A stretch of 64,000 nt of DNA from Capsicum annuum (GCF_002878395.1 NW_025892539.1:124001-188000), one strand, 5' to 3'; shown: positions 37,651 through 48,898, numbered from the stretch's first letter. Program-made: numbers and translations. The notes: generated by a model from the letters alone, not told the origin.

Positions 37651-39070
37651 TATAATTCTCAACTTACTCTCATGTTAAAAGAGTAAGGCAATCATCTTCA
37701 ATATCCCAACTCGCGTTAACGCCCAATCCACAAGGAGTGAAATGCAAATTTCAAGTCCTATGGGTGCTCTAATCACAAAATAGATTCCCAGAATACGAGA
37801 AAACACAACATATAATAAAAGTGGGGGAATTCAGTTCGTATCAACTTTTGAGTTATAACAAGCTATAATGACACTTATGGTTTAAAAATCATGTCTGGGG
37901 AGAATCTTGGGATTATGTATATCTAAAGGTATAAAGTGTGTAGGTTAGAGATGGTTTATCATGATATCTAGTTGTTCAGTGAGAGATAGGCTAGGTAAAA
38001 ACTCTTGGAACATATTTTTTCAACTAAATCTCAAAGATTTCACAAATTGGCTCTTTCGAGCACCAAACAAGTATGCCATTCATAGTCACCCAATACCTCA
38101 ATCGAGCATCTCTATTTCTAGGAAGATACCCATAACATGACTTACACTCCATTTACACTTATTTCTAAGATTACAAAAGATAGTATACCACATGCATAAT
38201 TGTCCACCATTGCCTTGTCCCCTTATAGACCTTTTAAAAAGATGTTATAGGTTCCCATAGGTTCACCTTAACCCATCTTTCAAGGATGATAAAGGTTTTA
38301 TAGAGTTTGGAGTTTTAACCCATTAAACCCATTTAGAGATTTAGGGTTTTCACCCACAATATTCCAACTATTAAACTCAAGTAATTGTGAAATCCATACT
38401 CAACAAATAGAAATCATAAAAACACATCAACATCCATACACAAATACACTTTAGTTGAACATAATCCCAAAGCTAAATTACTTAGCTATTCATGAAGAAA
38501 GTATAGAAAGATATACCATAAGCATTATTCAAAGAATCCTTCCTTCACAAAACACTAAGAATTCAAGTCTCCAAAATTAGTTTCAATCTTTCCCAATTTG
38601 GGGTCTTGATTAAAATTCAAAAATATTTATGAGGTAAGCAATACCCAAAGAAGAAAAGGTTTTTGCCTATATAAGGTTAGGGATTCAGCCATGTGAGATT
38701 ACAAAACTACCCTAGACAACATTCCATCTTAGCCATAATCCCATAAAGTTATACGTGACCGCAGCCAATACGACCACTGTATGGTTCTGCGATCGCTTTC
38801 TATTGACCATGTTGGTTGACCGAGATTGCGGCCTTTGGCCTAAGAACATGGTAATTGGGGATGATGACTGCTCCAGGTCTTCAACTACAGTTACTTGCTT
38901 CTATTTGATCTCTTTTAGCTTCAATCCACATATTTTCATCTCACCAACTCTATGCTTGGAAAAAATGGACATTATTTATTAACTCACGATTATGTCTCAT
39001 TTATTTATTCCAAACTTCATAGTATGTAAGTAAGTTAAGTGAAAATGGTTGAAAAAATTGCCAGTCATCG
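37651..39070 (-). repeat. 5' LTR of copy B
   Basis: Its partner is 31061-32425. The U3 start on the minus strand reads CGATGACTGG against TGATGATTGG in the partner, so the terminal TG is mutated. Words with CGTGACCGCAGCC, ACGACCACTG and TGCGATCGC lie at 38755-38800 (more at 38820-38835). A TATATA box lies at 38668-38673. The CTTGT target copy follows at 39071. Confidence 0.8.
38668..38673 (-). promoter_or_regulatory. TATA box of the copy B 5' LTR
   Basis: CCTTATATAGG on the minus strand, about 85 bp downstream of the nearest word block. The 3' LTR has TTATATC at the same place. Confidence 0.55.
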
Positions 39071-40143
39071 CTTGTCACCTATGTGGGACCACCTACGGTC
39101 AGTAGGTTCCACCTATGGCCCATAGGTAGCCTAGTAAGTGGTATCCAACCTTAGGTTTCCTCTTTTGTTTGAGAATAGTTTCCTAGGGTTTCCTTGTATT
39201 ACTATAAATACTCTTTTGACATTTTTTATTTTGTTTACAAACTCTTGATACTTACAAACATATATTTGATTTTGAAATGAAATTTTGATCTTTGAATTAC
39301 TTTGTTCTTGATTTTGGTTGATAATTTGATTTGAGACTTTGGGTTCTTATTCGTATATTATTGCAATATTGTTTAATGCTTTCAATTATGAATTTTGTAT
39401 TAATTTCACTATAATGAGTAGCTAAAGCCCTAAGCTAGAGTTATGGGAACCGTAGAGGATTGACAAAGTAGGGGAAGTGTAGAGTTGTTCTAAACTGATA
39501 TTCTTGTATGTATTATGGTTACCTTCAGTTTAATAGATTTCTAAGTGGTGGTAAACATTAGGATCCATCCTATTATATCATTGTTTACTCCACTATAAGA
39601 GTAGAGATTAGGGAAAGATAATTACTGCAGTAATTTGAAGATTAATTATTGATCTAGGCTAATCAGCATCATCTACTTAAGATCATTATATTTTATTTAA
39701 TAACTTGAGACTTAAAAGGTAATGGTTAAATATAATCTAAGATAAGAGTTAGTAGTGCGACCTCTTAAGACTCAAAAGATATAGGGAAAAAGCTGTCAAT
39801 GAGTCCACAAGATAGTTAATGGTACATAACTTATCAGATTATACATGCAAGATATTAGGTTGGTTCAACAAAGTATGATAAACCTACAAAGTTAAGAAGA
39901 TGGGGTAACCTAGTCCTAGTGTTCATATCTGATTAATTACAACTAAATTTGAGTTATGTTGCTATTGATTGTTTACTGCTACAAAGCCCCTTATTTACTT
40001 TTTGTACTACCCGTTGATTCCATAAATGGGAGGTATAATTCCCCTTATTCCCTTGGTATTCAAACCCAACCTAAGTTAGGTTACTATACTTTATACCAAC
40101 TACTTTAGCCTTATATAGAAGCATAACTTTTGGCGACATCAAA
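39071..40143 (+). repeat. 5' LTR of copy C, second part
   Basis: It continues the word block (CACCTATGTGGGACC, CACCTACGGTC, CACCTATGGCCCATAGG) cut at 31060. Then come a perfect TATAAATA at 39203-39210 and a leader/R/U5 region with GGGAACCGTAGAGG and AGTCCTAGTG. It ends before a primer site at 40147. Homologous text, reversed, lies in the copy D LTR (53360-52790). Confidence 0.7.
39203..39210 (+). promoter_or_regulatory. TATA box of the copy C LTR
   Basis: TATAAATA lies about 75 bp after the CACCTATGGCCCATAGG words. Confidence 0.6.
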
Positions 40144-40146
40144 ATT

Positions 40147-40168
40147 TTGGAGTCATTGCTAGGAATAC
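40147..40168 (+). other. Primer-binding site of copy C, tRNA-Asp type
   Basis: TTTTGGAGTCATTGCTAGGA follows the LTR end, the same class of site as in copy B. Confidence 0.5.
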
Positions 40169-41700
40169 AGTGTTGAGTTATTGATTGAAGTTGTTGAAGT
40201 TTACAAGTGTTTGGTTTTCTATTTTTAGTTAGGTGTACGCCAGTGTATACCTAACACCAGAAGTCAAGAAATTACCTTACCTCCACTAAATTCAAACCTA
40301 TAGAGAATCTTACAGCCTAATCATATAATGCATAATAAGTACATGCGAGCTATCTTAAAGGAATTAGCGATGATCCTAATTCTATGCCTCCACTTCCTCT
40401 AGTAGGAGTTGCAGACATTGCTGATGAGAAAATGGAGTAGTTGTTAGAATATGCAGTTTCTAACTAGAGAAGAAATGCTGAAGTTTAGCATGTAGCTCAG
40501 GAGGCAGAGATAGCTAGATAGAGACCTAGAGTAGATCATCGAACATCACTTAATAGTAATCAAGATATAGTTTAAGGTGGTACATCTCAAGTGATCCCCA
40601 CATATCAGTACTTACAACCATATGAATGAAGAGGAGGATATAGGATACATTGAGCCTATGATATAGGAGTCGTCATTCCACCAGCTTTACCACTACATGT
40701 TAAGTTTAAAATTACTAGTGCCATGATCCAGCTTTTGAACATAAAAGGTATTTTTGCAGTCTTGGCTGCAGACTATGCAAATATATAGATTGCAAATTTT
40801 ATTGGGATCTATACTTAGGGTAGATCAGGAGACACTCAGCCTGAGGTTGTTCTCTTTTTCATTAACTTGTGAAGATTTATTATGGTTTGGGAAACTTCCA
40901 CGAGGATCAATTACCACTTGAAATAAGTAGCACATGCTATTGTTAGATTGCTTCTTTCTTTTAGCTTAAGCATTGTAGTTAAAAGATAAGATATATAACT
41001 TTAGGCAGCTACATTCTAAGTCTATGTACGAGGCATAGTAAAAATTTAAGAAAAAGTTGAGTTTGGTACCCAATCATTACATTTTAGGGACAAACTTGTT
41101 GGAGATATTTATAGAGCCATGAATATTAGTTCTAGAGTGATGGAAGATACAATCTTTGGGGAAGCATTAATACATTTATGTTGGGAAATAACATCTGATA
41201 TTCTAGGCTAGATTTTTCTTAACAATAAAGAGTGACTTACTGGAGAAGTAGAGAAGGGTGTTATTACTTATGCCATTGGGTCTTCTAATAACCATAGAGT
41301 AAGTGATAATTCTCTAACATAAGAGATTATAAAGCTTATAGCTAATATTGGGTTGCTAATGAAGCAATTTGCATGAGTGAATTCTGAGAAGGTAAATGCA
41401 ATAGTGTTAAAGGGGGGAAATCTTTAGACCATATGAGTGTGACTTGGAAAAAGAGGCTAAGTATCTTAACTAAGAATTTTTGTGTTTTTGAACAAATGGG
41501 AAAGGAAACCAAGGTTTGAACTATTATTGAGATAATTACACAATAGCAGTAGAGAGAATGATGGTGACTAAGAAGAAAGGATGACTTTGAGAATAAGGAA
41601 CACATGTATTCCTCCAAGCAGTCATAATGTTGAATTGAGGATGGAGGCAATATTGTCAAATGTTGTTAAGGGTTAGGAAAGTTAGGAAACTTACCTTAAG
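40169..41700 (+). pseudogene. Gag remnant of copy C (Athila/Tat-like)
   Basis: The coding traces are in plus-strand order. VIPPALPLHVKFKITSAMIQLL is followed by NIKGIFAVLAADYANI (40668-40790), a common opening of gag in this group. A broken middle follows with KKLSLVPNHYIL (41050). Then come YRAMNISSRVMEDTIFG (41110), GEVEKGVITYAIGSSNN (41240) and NIGLLMKQFA with VNSEKVNAI (41345-41405). Stops are frequent. Coding homology ends near 41700. The protease and pol are missing; a chromovirus 3' half begins at 41815. Confidence 0.75.
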
Positions 41701-41814
41701 GAGATTAGGCCATATATCTCTGACTGACCCAGAAGATTAAGTCGCATGAATCTTTCATAAAATAATTAGAATAGAAGTTCAGGCAAATGTCTGCAACTTT
41801 AAATTAGAGGCAAT

Positions 41815-42370
41815 CGGGTACCCTTCCAATATTTTACTAGGTATTATAGGAGGTATGCGGAGAGTTTCTCTTTGATTGTTGCCTCATTGACAAGGTTGGC
41901 CCAAAATAAGGTGATGTTCTCATGGTCTAATGCTTATGAGGCTACCTTTGAGAAGTTGAAGGATAGGTTGACTTCAGCTCTAATTTTTACCCAACTCGAG
42001 GATATTAATGGTTTTTTTTGTATATTGTGATACATTTTGTTTTGGACTTGGTTATGTTTTGATGCAGCATGATAGGGTGGTGGGGTATGCTTCTAGATAG
42101 CTTAAGGTGTATGAGAAGAATTATCTGACTCATAATTTGGAGTTGTTCATTATGGTTTTTGCCTTGAAGATTGGGTACCATTACTTGTATGGAGTTCATC
42201 TCTATATATATTCTGATCACAATAGCCTATAGTACATTTTCACTCAGAATGAGTTGAATCTTAGGCAAAGAAGAAGTCTTGAGTTGTTCAATGCCTATGA
42301 TATGAATCTTTACTATCATACGAGTAAAGCTAATATGGCTACTGATGCTCTTAACAGGTTATCCATGGGG
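41815..42370 (+). pseudogene. RT end and RNase H remnant
   Basis: It starts with RYYRRYAESFSLIVASLTRLAQ (RT connection, 41840), then the RNase H domain: [65 protein letters not shown], and ATDALNRLSMGRLSH, the usual junction to integrase. The Asp residues of SDH and TDA are kept. Stops near 42100 and 42230 interrupt it. Confidence 0.8.
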
Positions 42371-43640
42371 AGATTATCTCATGTAGAGAAGGAGTAGTAA
42401 GGTTTGGTGAAGGATATTCACCAGTTAGCTATTGTGGGGGTTCGTCTTTTGGACACTGAGGATGGGGTGTGGTTGTTCAAAAGGTGGTGAACTCATCTCT
42501 TGTTGCAATGGTGAAAAAGAAGCAAGTTTTTGATCCCATTTTGATGTAGAACAAGGATAATGTTGGTCAATTATAAGTCTTGGATATTGAGATTGGTGGT
42601 GATGGTATCCTTATATACCAAGGTAGATTAAGCATTCCTAATGTCAATGGGTTATGGGAAAGGATTTTGACCAGGCTCATGAGTTGAGGTATACAATTCA
42701 CCCTAGTTCGACGAAGATATACCATGATTTGAAAGAGATTCATTAGTGGAATAACATAAAAAGAGATGTGGAAAATTTTGTGGGTAAGTGTATGGTTTGT
42801 CAACAAGTGAAGGTTAAGCACTTAAGGCCTGATGGATTGACACAAGTAATTGAGTTTCTTGTATGGAAATGGGAAGTGATTATTATGGATTTTATTATCG
42901 GTATTTCGTAGTCTCATAGTTAGTTTGATTCAATTTGGGTGGATAGGATGACTAAGTCTGCTCACTTCTTGCCTGTAAGGACTAGTTATTTTGCAGAGGC
43001 TTATGCAAAGTTTAACATTTAAGAGATCGTCAAATTATAGGGTGATCTAGTCTCTATCATATTTGATCAAGGTATGTTGTTCTCATTACTTTTTTGGCAT
43101 TTGTTTCCGAGAGGTTTGGGAGCTAAGGTGAACCTTAGCGCCACTATCAACCCTCAGATAAATGGGAAAGTAGAAAGGATTATTTAGACTTTGGAAGATA
43201 TAATAAGGTTATCTGTGATCAATTTTGGTGGTAGTTAGGTTAACCATTTGCCTCTCATAGAGTTTGAATATAACAATTGCTATCATTCCACAATTCGGAT
43301 GGTCCTATTAGAGGCTTTGTATGGCAGGAGAACAACCTATAAGGTAGTTCAAAGTTTGTGAGGCTAGGTTGTCTGGTCCTGATTTGGTTTATCAGGTTAC
43401 GGAGATAGTGAAGGTAATAAAGAATAGGCTTAAGACCACACAAAGTCTCCAAAAGCCTACACTGATGTAAGGTGGAGAGGGTTGGAGTTTGAAGTTGGTG
43501 ATTAGGTATTCTTGAAGGTATCTCCCATGAACAAAGTAATCAAATTTGGAAAGAAGGGAAAGATCAGTCCCAGTTATATCAGCCTATACTTGATCTTGAC
43601 GAGAGTGGGCAACGTTGCTTATGAGTTGGAGTTTCCTTCT
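42371..43640 (+). pseudogene. Integrase remnant
   Basis: A zinc domain (CMVCQQVKVKHLRPDG near 42790) keeps its CxxC. The core has IMDF (42880), DRMTKSAHFLPVRTSYFAE (42945) and SIIFDQGM (43050), so two catalytic Asp are still present. It continues with INFGGS, HLPLIEFEYNNCYHSTIRM and EALYGRRT (43215-43335). The C-terminal part includes VSPMNKVIKFGKKGKISPSY and RVGNVAYELEFPS (43518-43640). The reading frame changes at several points and stops are present. Confidence 0.8.
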
Positions 43641-43825
43641 TATTTTCTGCTTGGGATAATCGCTCTTAAGGTATGTGTTTCCTTTGTATCTTTGTATTCT
43701 TACTTTGTTAAATGAGATTACATTTTCTTTTATATGTTTGTTTTCTATCTTTGTTAAAGATAAGCGTGGTTATGTTTCATGTTAAATCGAGCTAATCAAT
43801 TCCTTATCTCATCATTTGGAGTGGA

Positions 43826-43848
43826 ACAATCCTAAGAGGTGGGGAGAA
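43826..43848 (+). other. Polypurine tract
   Basis: AACAATCCTAAGAGGTGGGGAGAA immediately precedes the LTR, as expected for priming of plus-strand DNA. Confidence 0.6.
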
Positions 43849-45964
43849 TATAACACCCCAGATGTTTGCCCTTAGAATTATTGAGTTTAACACTTACTTC
43901 CTAGACTACGACTCTTCCTACAAGATGTAGGGAGTCATACAGGTAGTAAAACCCTAATCGTACCCTGATCAGTATGTGTGGGTAAGTCTCTCTTTTGGTC
44001 ACAATTGGCACATAGTTAGTCGTTAAGACTCGTTATGAGTCCTTTAGTGGCTCCCATAGCCAAACTAGTAAAGGTGGCCAATATTTTTTGTTGTCTATTA
44101 TTTGACCCCCCAGTCATAAGGTTTGAATATGATTTGTAGGGAACGACTCATAGTTAGACCAGTGTTGGTTCCCATGGATGCTATCTAGCCTACAACTAAA
44201 TGTCACAAGTCATAGGGTGACCTATGAGTCACAAGGTCACCCCTAACGGCTGGGTAATAGTTTTTTAGTCTTATTACTAAGGGTACTTTGGAAATTTCCT
44301 ATTTTCCCAATAATAGCTAACGACTAAAAAAACACTTTAGGGTATATTATCATCTAAAACAAATAAAAAAAAACTTCTTAGACTCTCTCAAATTATCTCA
44401 AGAAAAAACACTAGGGTTTTCAAGAAATTGGCATCTAAGAGCTCAAGAGTGGATTTCTCTCCATAATTCTCTGTAATTTTAGGCATGTTACTTTCCCCAA
44501 ACATTGTTTTGTTGAAGCATGCATTTTAAAGTGTTATTCATGTCATTTTGATGTTGGTTTTGGATTACGGGTTAAGGGTTTTGAATATTTGTTTATTGAA
44601 TAATGTTTCCCAAAGTTTACATATGATTATTTATGGTTTAGAACTTTTGGGGTACATGGGCATGGTGAATAAACTAGGGAGTTATGATTTCCCCAATTTT
44701 GTGAATATTAACAATTTAATTGGTAATAACCCCAACCCAATCTTGTGAAATCAGTTTTGAGTATGAGTATAGTTCCATTAAACTACCTTTGGAACAATTG
44801 CATGATACAAAGAGGTTATTGAAACATGGTGGTATGATTCAATGAACAAAGGGGGTCAGTGTTCCCCCCACCTCTAATTAATGAAAAAAGGGAGTGTTAT
44901 CCCCAAGAGAATGGAATTGTATTCGCATGATGATGTTACCTTGCAAGTGTAGTTGGTATGACAATACCATTAGTGTATGCCTAATGGAATATTATGGTTA
45001 AATTAATTAAAATGTGTGAAAAAAATATTTTAACTATGGTTAAAGAGGGTTGTGTAGCTAGGTCATGAAAGCGGAGGTCCCGAGGGACCAATACTAGAAA
45101 CTGCATTTGCTGATGTAGTGGTCTAAATAACCCGGTGGTTTAAGTCCCCCTTATTAAATTATTCCAAGGTTTGAGTCCCCCATGTAAAAAGACTGGGTGC
45201 TCAAGTCACCCTTGATATATGATCAGAAGGTTCGAGTCCCCTATGGTACATACGTACATATTATTATTCTCTAATTTATGCGGCCCCATGCACTGGGGCC
45301 CTTTCAGCTGGGCAAGAGTTGTACCTAGATAGATCATGGGTGCCTTTTCATGATTGATGAGCCATACAGTCCAGGCTAATTTTTTAAGGTTCATGCTAAG
45401 CCTTGTTCCCTATCCCAACATTTTATATGAGCACATATATGCATGCATGTATGTGAATACAACATTAAGTTAAACCAGATTTTGAATTGTCATTTCTTTT
45501 TCCTTTTTTATGAGTTATATGCTAGTGCTTAACCCGATAACCTTCTCTGTTTGTTGTATTCCCATGTGATGTAGGAACTGGAGACACTTCTACTTTTCCT
45601 AGTGATAGGATTTTCGGATTGCCAACAGTCAGCTTAAAGTGGTGAGCCACCTTCTTTGAGTTGGTCATTACTTCTTAGTTTATCTTTTATCATAGACTTT
45701 CTTTGGACTTATTTTGTCTATTGTTGTAGGCATGTCCCAACATTGTTTTGATTTGGTTTGTCATAGAGGCTCTGTGGATTACTGTGGACCAGGTATTAGT
45801 TATGGTTGTCTCTTATACTTCTTGAGTTCTGATTATTCTATTTTTTATATATTTGAAATTCAGCCACTATTAGTGTATTGTGTGACCAGATAAAGTGGGT
45901 GGTCTTTGGTCTATGGCGGACTTGGGATGCTGGTCACGGCCAGGCCCGAGTGTGGATCATGACA
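43849..45964 (+). repeat. 3' LTR of the plus-strand chromovirus
   Basis: It starts TATAACACCCC (TG decayed to TA) and ends ATCATGACA at 45964, a length of 2116 bp, like the LTRs of the element at 13721-22992. Words such as TACGACTCT, GACTCGTTATGAGTC, ACGACTCATAG and TATGAGTCACAAGG span 43907-44255. A TATA-like GGTATATTA lies at 44342-44350. Leader text GGCATGTTACT is at 44482. A 31-bp tandem repeat lies at 45134-45245. Confidence 0.75.
45134..45245 (+). repeat. 31-bp tandem repeat, GGTTYRAGTCC, four copies
   Basis: The units carry GGTTTAAGTCC (45137), GGTTTGAGTCC (45168), a variant CTCAAGTC (about 45200) and GGTTCGAGTCC (45229), spaced 30-31 bp. The last is identical to the pol III B-box consensus. 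No A box or tRNA fold is nearby. Confidence 0.75.
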
Positions 45965-46049
45965 TCGTGTCTAGTGTAGAGTATGATTAAAGGTTAATAT
46001 TTGCAAGGGATAGATGCGCTATGTGATATACAAAGCATAGGAATGAGAG

Positions 46050-47390
46050 AGTAGAGATAGAGAGATGGATTGTCAGTTATACTTTACGTTTTAGTAAAGA
46101 TACCACTTGGATAGAGTGGCAGGGTGTGATTAAGAATGCAGTATTGAGTTTTTCAACAAACTTTTAATGGCTGGTATTCCATTATACATTGTGTCCGACT
46201 ATTGTGGAAAGCTTGTTGACCTGGCATGGGGCTACTTTGATACCGAGTATGACTGCAGGTTTTGATATTGATTTTGCATCCATTATCAAACATAAGCTTT
46301 AATAGATGAATTTTGGCGATATGGCTACACTATCATTTCCTTATCCTGTCCAGATGCTAGATGATGAGGCAAGTGTGCCAGTGGTTTTAGGTGTTGATTC
46401 AAGAGTAGAGGTGACGGGCATGTCTCAAACTAGTATGATCAATGATCCGGTAATCTTGGTCCTTGCATAGAGGACCTGTATGCTTCTGATAGTGAGGGCC
46501 CATCAGTTCCTACACAACCTACTAATAAATAGGGAGAAGATACTGGTATTAGTATGTATTTTGAGATAGGGGAGTAGAGAGAGGCACCCGAGATGAGAAC
46601 ACAGGGTAAGAGGACCCTAGCCACTTCCATTTCAGTTCCATCCTCTACTTTGGAGCCAATTGGGACCTCTGTAATGCGCCCTATGCCCTTCTACTACAGC
46701 TACTGATGTAGGTATAATTTTAATATCTTGGAAAATTTTAAAGATCTTTGTAGATAGTCGGTGTGATACTACCACTCGGTAGGATAATATGGAGGCTGAG
46801 GTGGCATCGTTGCACGGGTAGATCCGGCCTTGGGTCCAAACAACACATAAGGTGGCATAGACTAAATTACGAGTTGCATATAGGGATAAGAAGTTAGAGT
46901 TTTGAGATGAGGTGCATATCCATGTAGATGATTTTGAGGTTCGAATTTCATCGCAATTCAGTGATATTGAGGCACCCAACCTAGGTGACATTACAGAGGA
47001 GGTAGACACACTATGAGCAGAGATACGCTCTCTCGTAGAGAGCCATAGTCCGACCATCCCTCAAGTTATAATTCTAGTTTTTTAATCTAATCCTCTGTGT
47101 GGACCCTGATGTTATGATTTTTTGAGAAAAATGAGGAAACAATTACCGTAGTGAGGATTAAGAGAGGTAGAGAAGAGGTACTGTAGGATCCTGACATGCC
47201 ATTTGACTAGGCCCTGAAAAGGGCCACTTATGATTCATAGGAGACTACTTATATTGATATGCAGAGACACGCTGAGCTAGCTGTTGGTGCATTATCTTGT
47301 AGTGCACCACTACCATAACTGCCTTCACCTATTCAGATACCCCCACACGGGGATGATCATGACGCAGATGCTTAGAGCGTCCTAGGTAGG
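46050..47390 (+). pseudogene. Third ORF of copy C ('putative plant transposon protein' type), decayed
   Basis: The traces run in family order. VIKNAVLSFSTNF (46130) corresponds to the N-F-x-A-K-F-W block, LLTWHGATLIPSMTAGFDIDFASII (46215-46290) to the block around the conserved D-x-x-x-I. FPYPVQMLDDEASVPV follows (46340). A C-terminal coiled-coil-like part has MEAEVASLHG, IRPWVQTTHK and VDDFEVRI (46790-46950), ending in EEVDTL and AEIRSLVES. The 5' part with the EFYA motif is missing, lost at the chromovirus junction (45964). Stops occur near 46300, 46470 and later. Confidence 0.6.
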
Positions 47391-48610
47391 TCCTTATTCC
47401 CTATCTTAATATTGTTTACATGCACTAGGGATATTGCATAGTCTTTTTGTTGGGGTGGGGTATATCATAGTTGTTGTAATTTTTATTGTCAGGCTTCTTT
47501 TCCTGTCGGCTGTGATATCATTGTAGAACTAACATATCTAGCTTAATTTTATGTCGTATGGTGTTTGTTTCATATTGTGTTTTGTTTTTGTTGTAATTAG
47601 GAGATTATTTTATAGTATCTTGGGGAGTTGACATGTTTTGTATATTTTTGATAAAAAAAATGATACCCCTCCAAAAGTTTGTTTTAGAACTTTGTGATGT
47701 GTATGTATATGTAACCATTGTGTATCTTGTTGTGGAATTAGGATTAGGGACATAATATCATATCTAACAATTGCATGAACCGGACAGGTAGTAACATGTG
47801 ATGTGACCCTGTGCCATGTGTGTGTGAGATACTACTTAGTTTCCTTTGTGTGTTGAATACAAAACTTTCTCAATTAGTCTTGCCTAGGTTGTAGGATAGT
47901 CGGTTGGAAAGGATCATAAGTTGTTTTCGAACTTAGTCCACTATTAGCCTAAATGACCTGCAAAATGTGAATTAGTATACCTTGATCCCTATTTTGAGCC
48001 GGTATTGCCTGTTTTTCTTGTTAAACCTTTCACCTTCCCATTTTTCTTACCATTAAACTGTTATCGTTGTGGTCCTCCTTGGACACTATGCACCTCAACT
48101 TAGGGAAATCATCAAAGTTCAAGGTGGCTATTATAGGGGTGCGTAATGTGAAGTTAGTAAGAAGAAGGGTGAATAAGAGAAGAGATAGTAAAGTTGGGTT
48201 TGGCAGAAAAAAAAGAAAGAAAAACAAAAATTTGAAAAAGAAATGAAATAAAAAGGAAAAAGAAAGAATAAACGAAACACCCAATCTGAATGTGCAATAA
48301 AAGAATCAAAAGGGAGAAATAAGGGTGTATCACAAAGAAATTGGTTGATAAGTGGAACCCAAAGTAAGTGTATTGTCAAGGAGGCTTAGTCACTAAATTT
48401 CCCATATATACCATACCAGCCCCCAAACCTACATTACAAGCTGAATAAAGTCCTAGAGTGATGATAACTTGACTGACTGAAAGCTTAGGTTAAAAAAAAT
48501 AAGGGAAATGATATTTGATGCATGTTAGTGGAACTTCTCGTGTGAGTGTCTCTTGATTGTACCAGCATCGACATGCATGAGTTCATATTCTTAACTTTTG
48601 GCCAATAGCT
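47391..48610 (+). other. Conserved 3' noncoding region of copy C
   Basis: This is the counterpart of 6240-7450. The three shared blocks are at 47661, 48081 and 48376-48482, and an A/G-rich run lies at 48180-48280. The frames with strings of Phe on the opposite strand (48030-48379) are just the complement of that run. The 3' LTR expected next is not seen; a minus-strand chromovirus starts near 48610. Confidence 0.6.
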
Positions 48611-48898
48611 CAAAATGAGTTTTGGAGCCTCGAGGCCCAAACCAAAGGTCCACCTAGCCGAAAATCAATGCTTTAAAACTGTTGGAACTGTCCGAATTGG
48701 AATACAAGGTTGTTTGACTAATTTTTTTGACCAGTAGCCAATTTAAACAAGAGAAGGCTTCAAAATAGGAAATTGGATCTAAGAACCAAACAAACTGTCA
48801 GTTCCAACAAGTCATAAATGACTTGGGGCAGCTATACAAAGGCTCTAAATGATGAAAATGAATGGAAATACAAAATATCACCTAGAAGGTTATTACAA
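48611..48898 (-). repeat. Chromovirus LTR start (truncated)
   Basis: On the minus strand the LTR begins TGTAATAACC at 48898, just after CGAATGAAAGTTCTTTTAG, a family-typical tract. Only about 290 bp of U3 remains before copy C sequence. Confidence 0.5.

Larger units (their letters stand above)
31061..39070 (-). mobile_element. Athila/Tat-like copy B, complete with two LTRs but lacking RT and integrase
   Basis: Two related LTRs (31061-32425 and 37651-39070), a primer site of the tRNA-Asp type, gag, protease, the third ORF and a 3' noncoding region lie in that order on the minus strand. Total length is 8.0 kb. The protease runs out near 35290 and the third ORF starts at 34676; nothing between them resembles RT, RNase H or integrase. 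The element therefore looks non-autonomous by internal deletion, or was always so. The flanks read as one interrupted LTR (copy C) with CTTGT on both sides. Confidence 0.8.
41815..45964 (+). mobile_element. Chromovirus 3' half with LTR (plus strand)
   Basis: RT end, RNase H, integrase, polypurine tract and a 2.1 kb LTR follow in order. The 5' LTR, gag, protease and most of RT are absent. It sits between the gag (ends ~41700) and the third ORF (starts ~46050) of copy C, so it probably inserted into copy C and lost its 5' half together with copy C's pol by deletion. Confidence 0.75.

Noticed and set aside
41342..41659. A minus-strand 105-codon gene
   Set aside because: Antisense shadow of copy C gag.
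45134..45245. A tRNA gene or tRNA cluster
   Set aside because: B-box-like units only; no A box, acceptor stem or cloverleaf pairing.
46632..47057. A minus-strand 141-codon gene
   Set aside because: Antisense shadow of the third-ORF remnant of copy C.
48030..48379. Phe-rich membrane proteins on the minus strand
   Set aside because: Complement of a purine-rich noncoding run shared with copy A.
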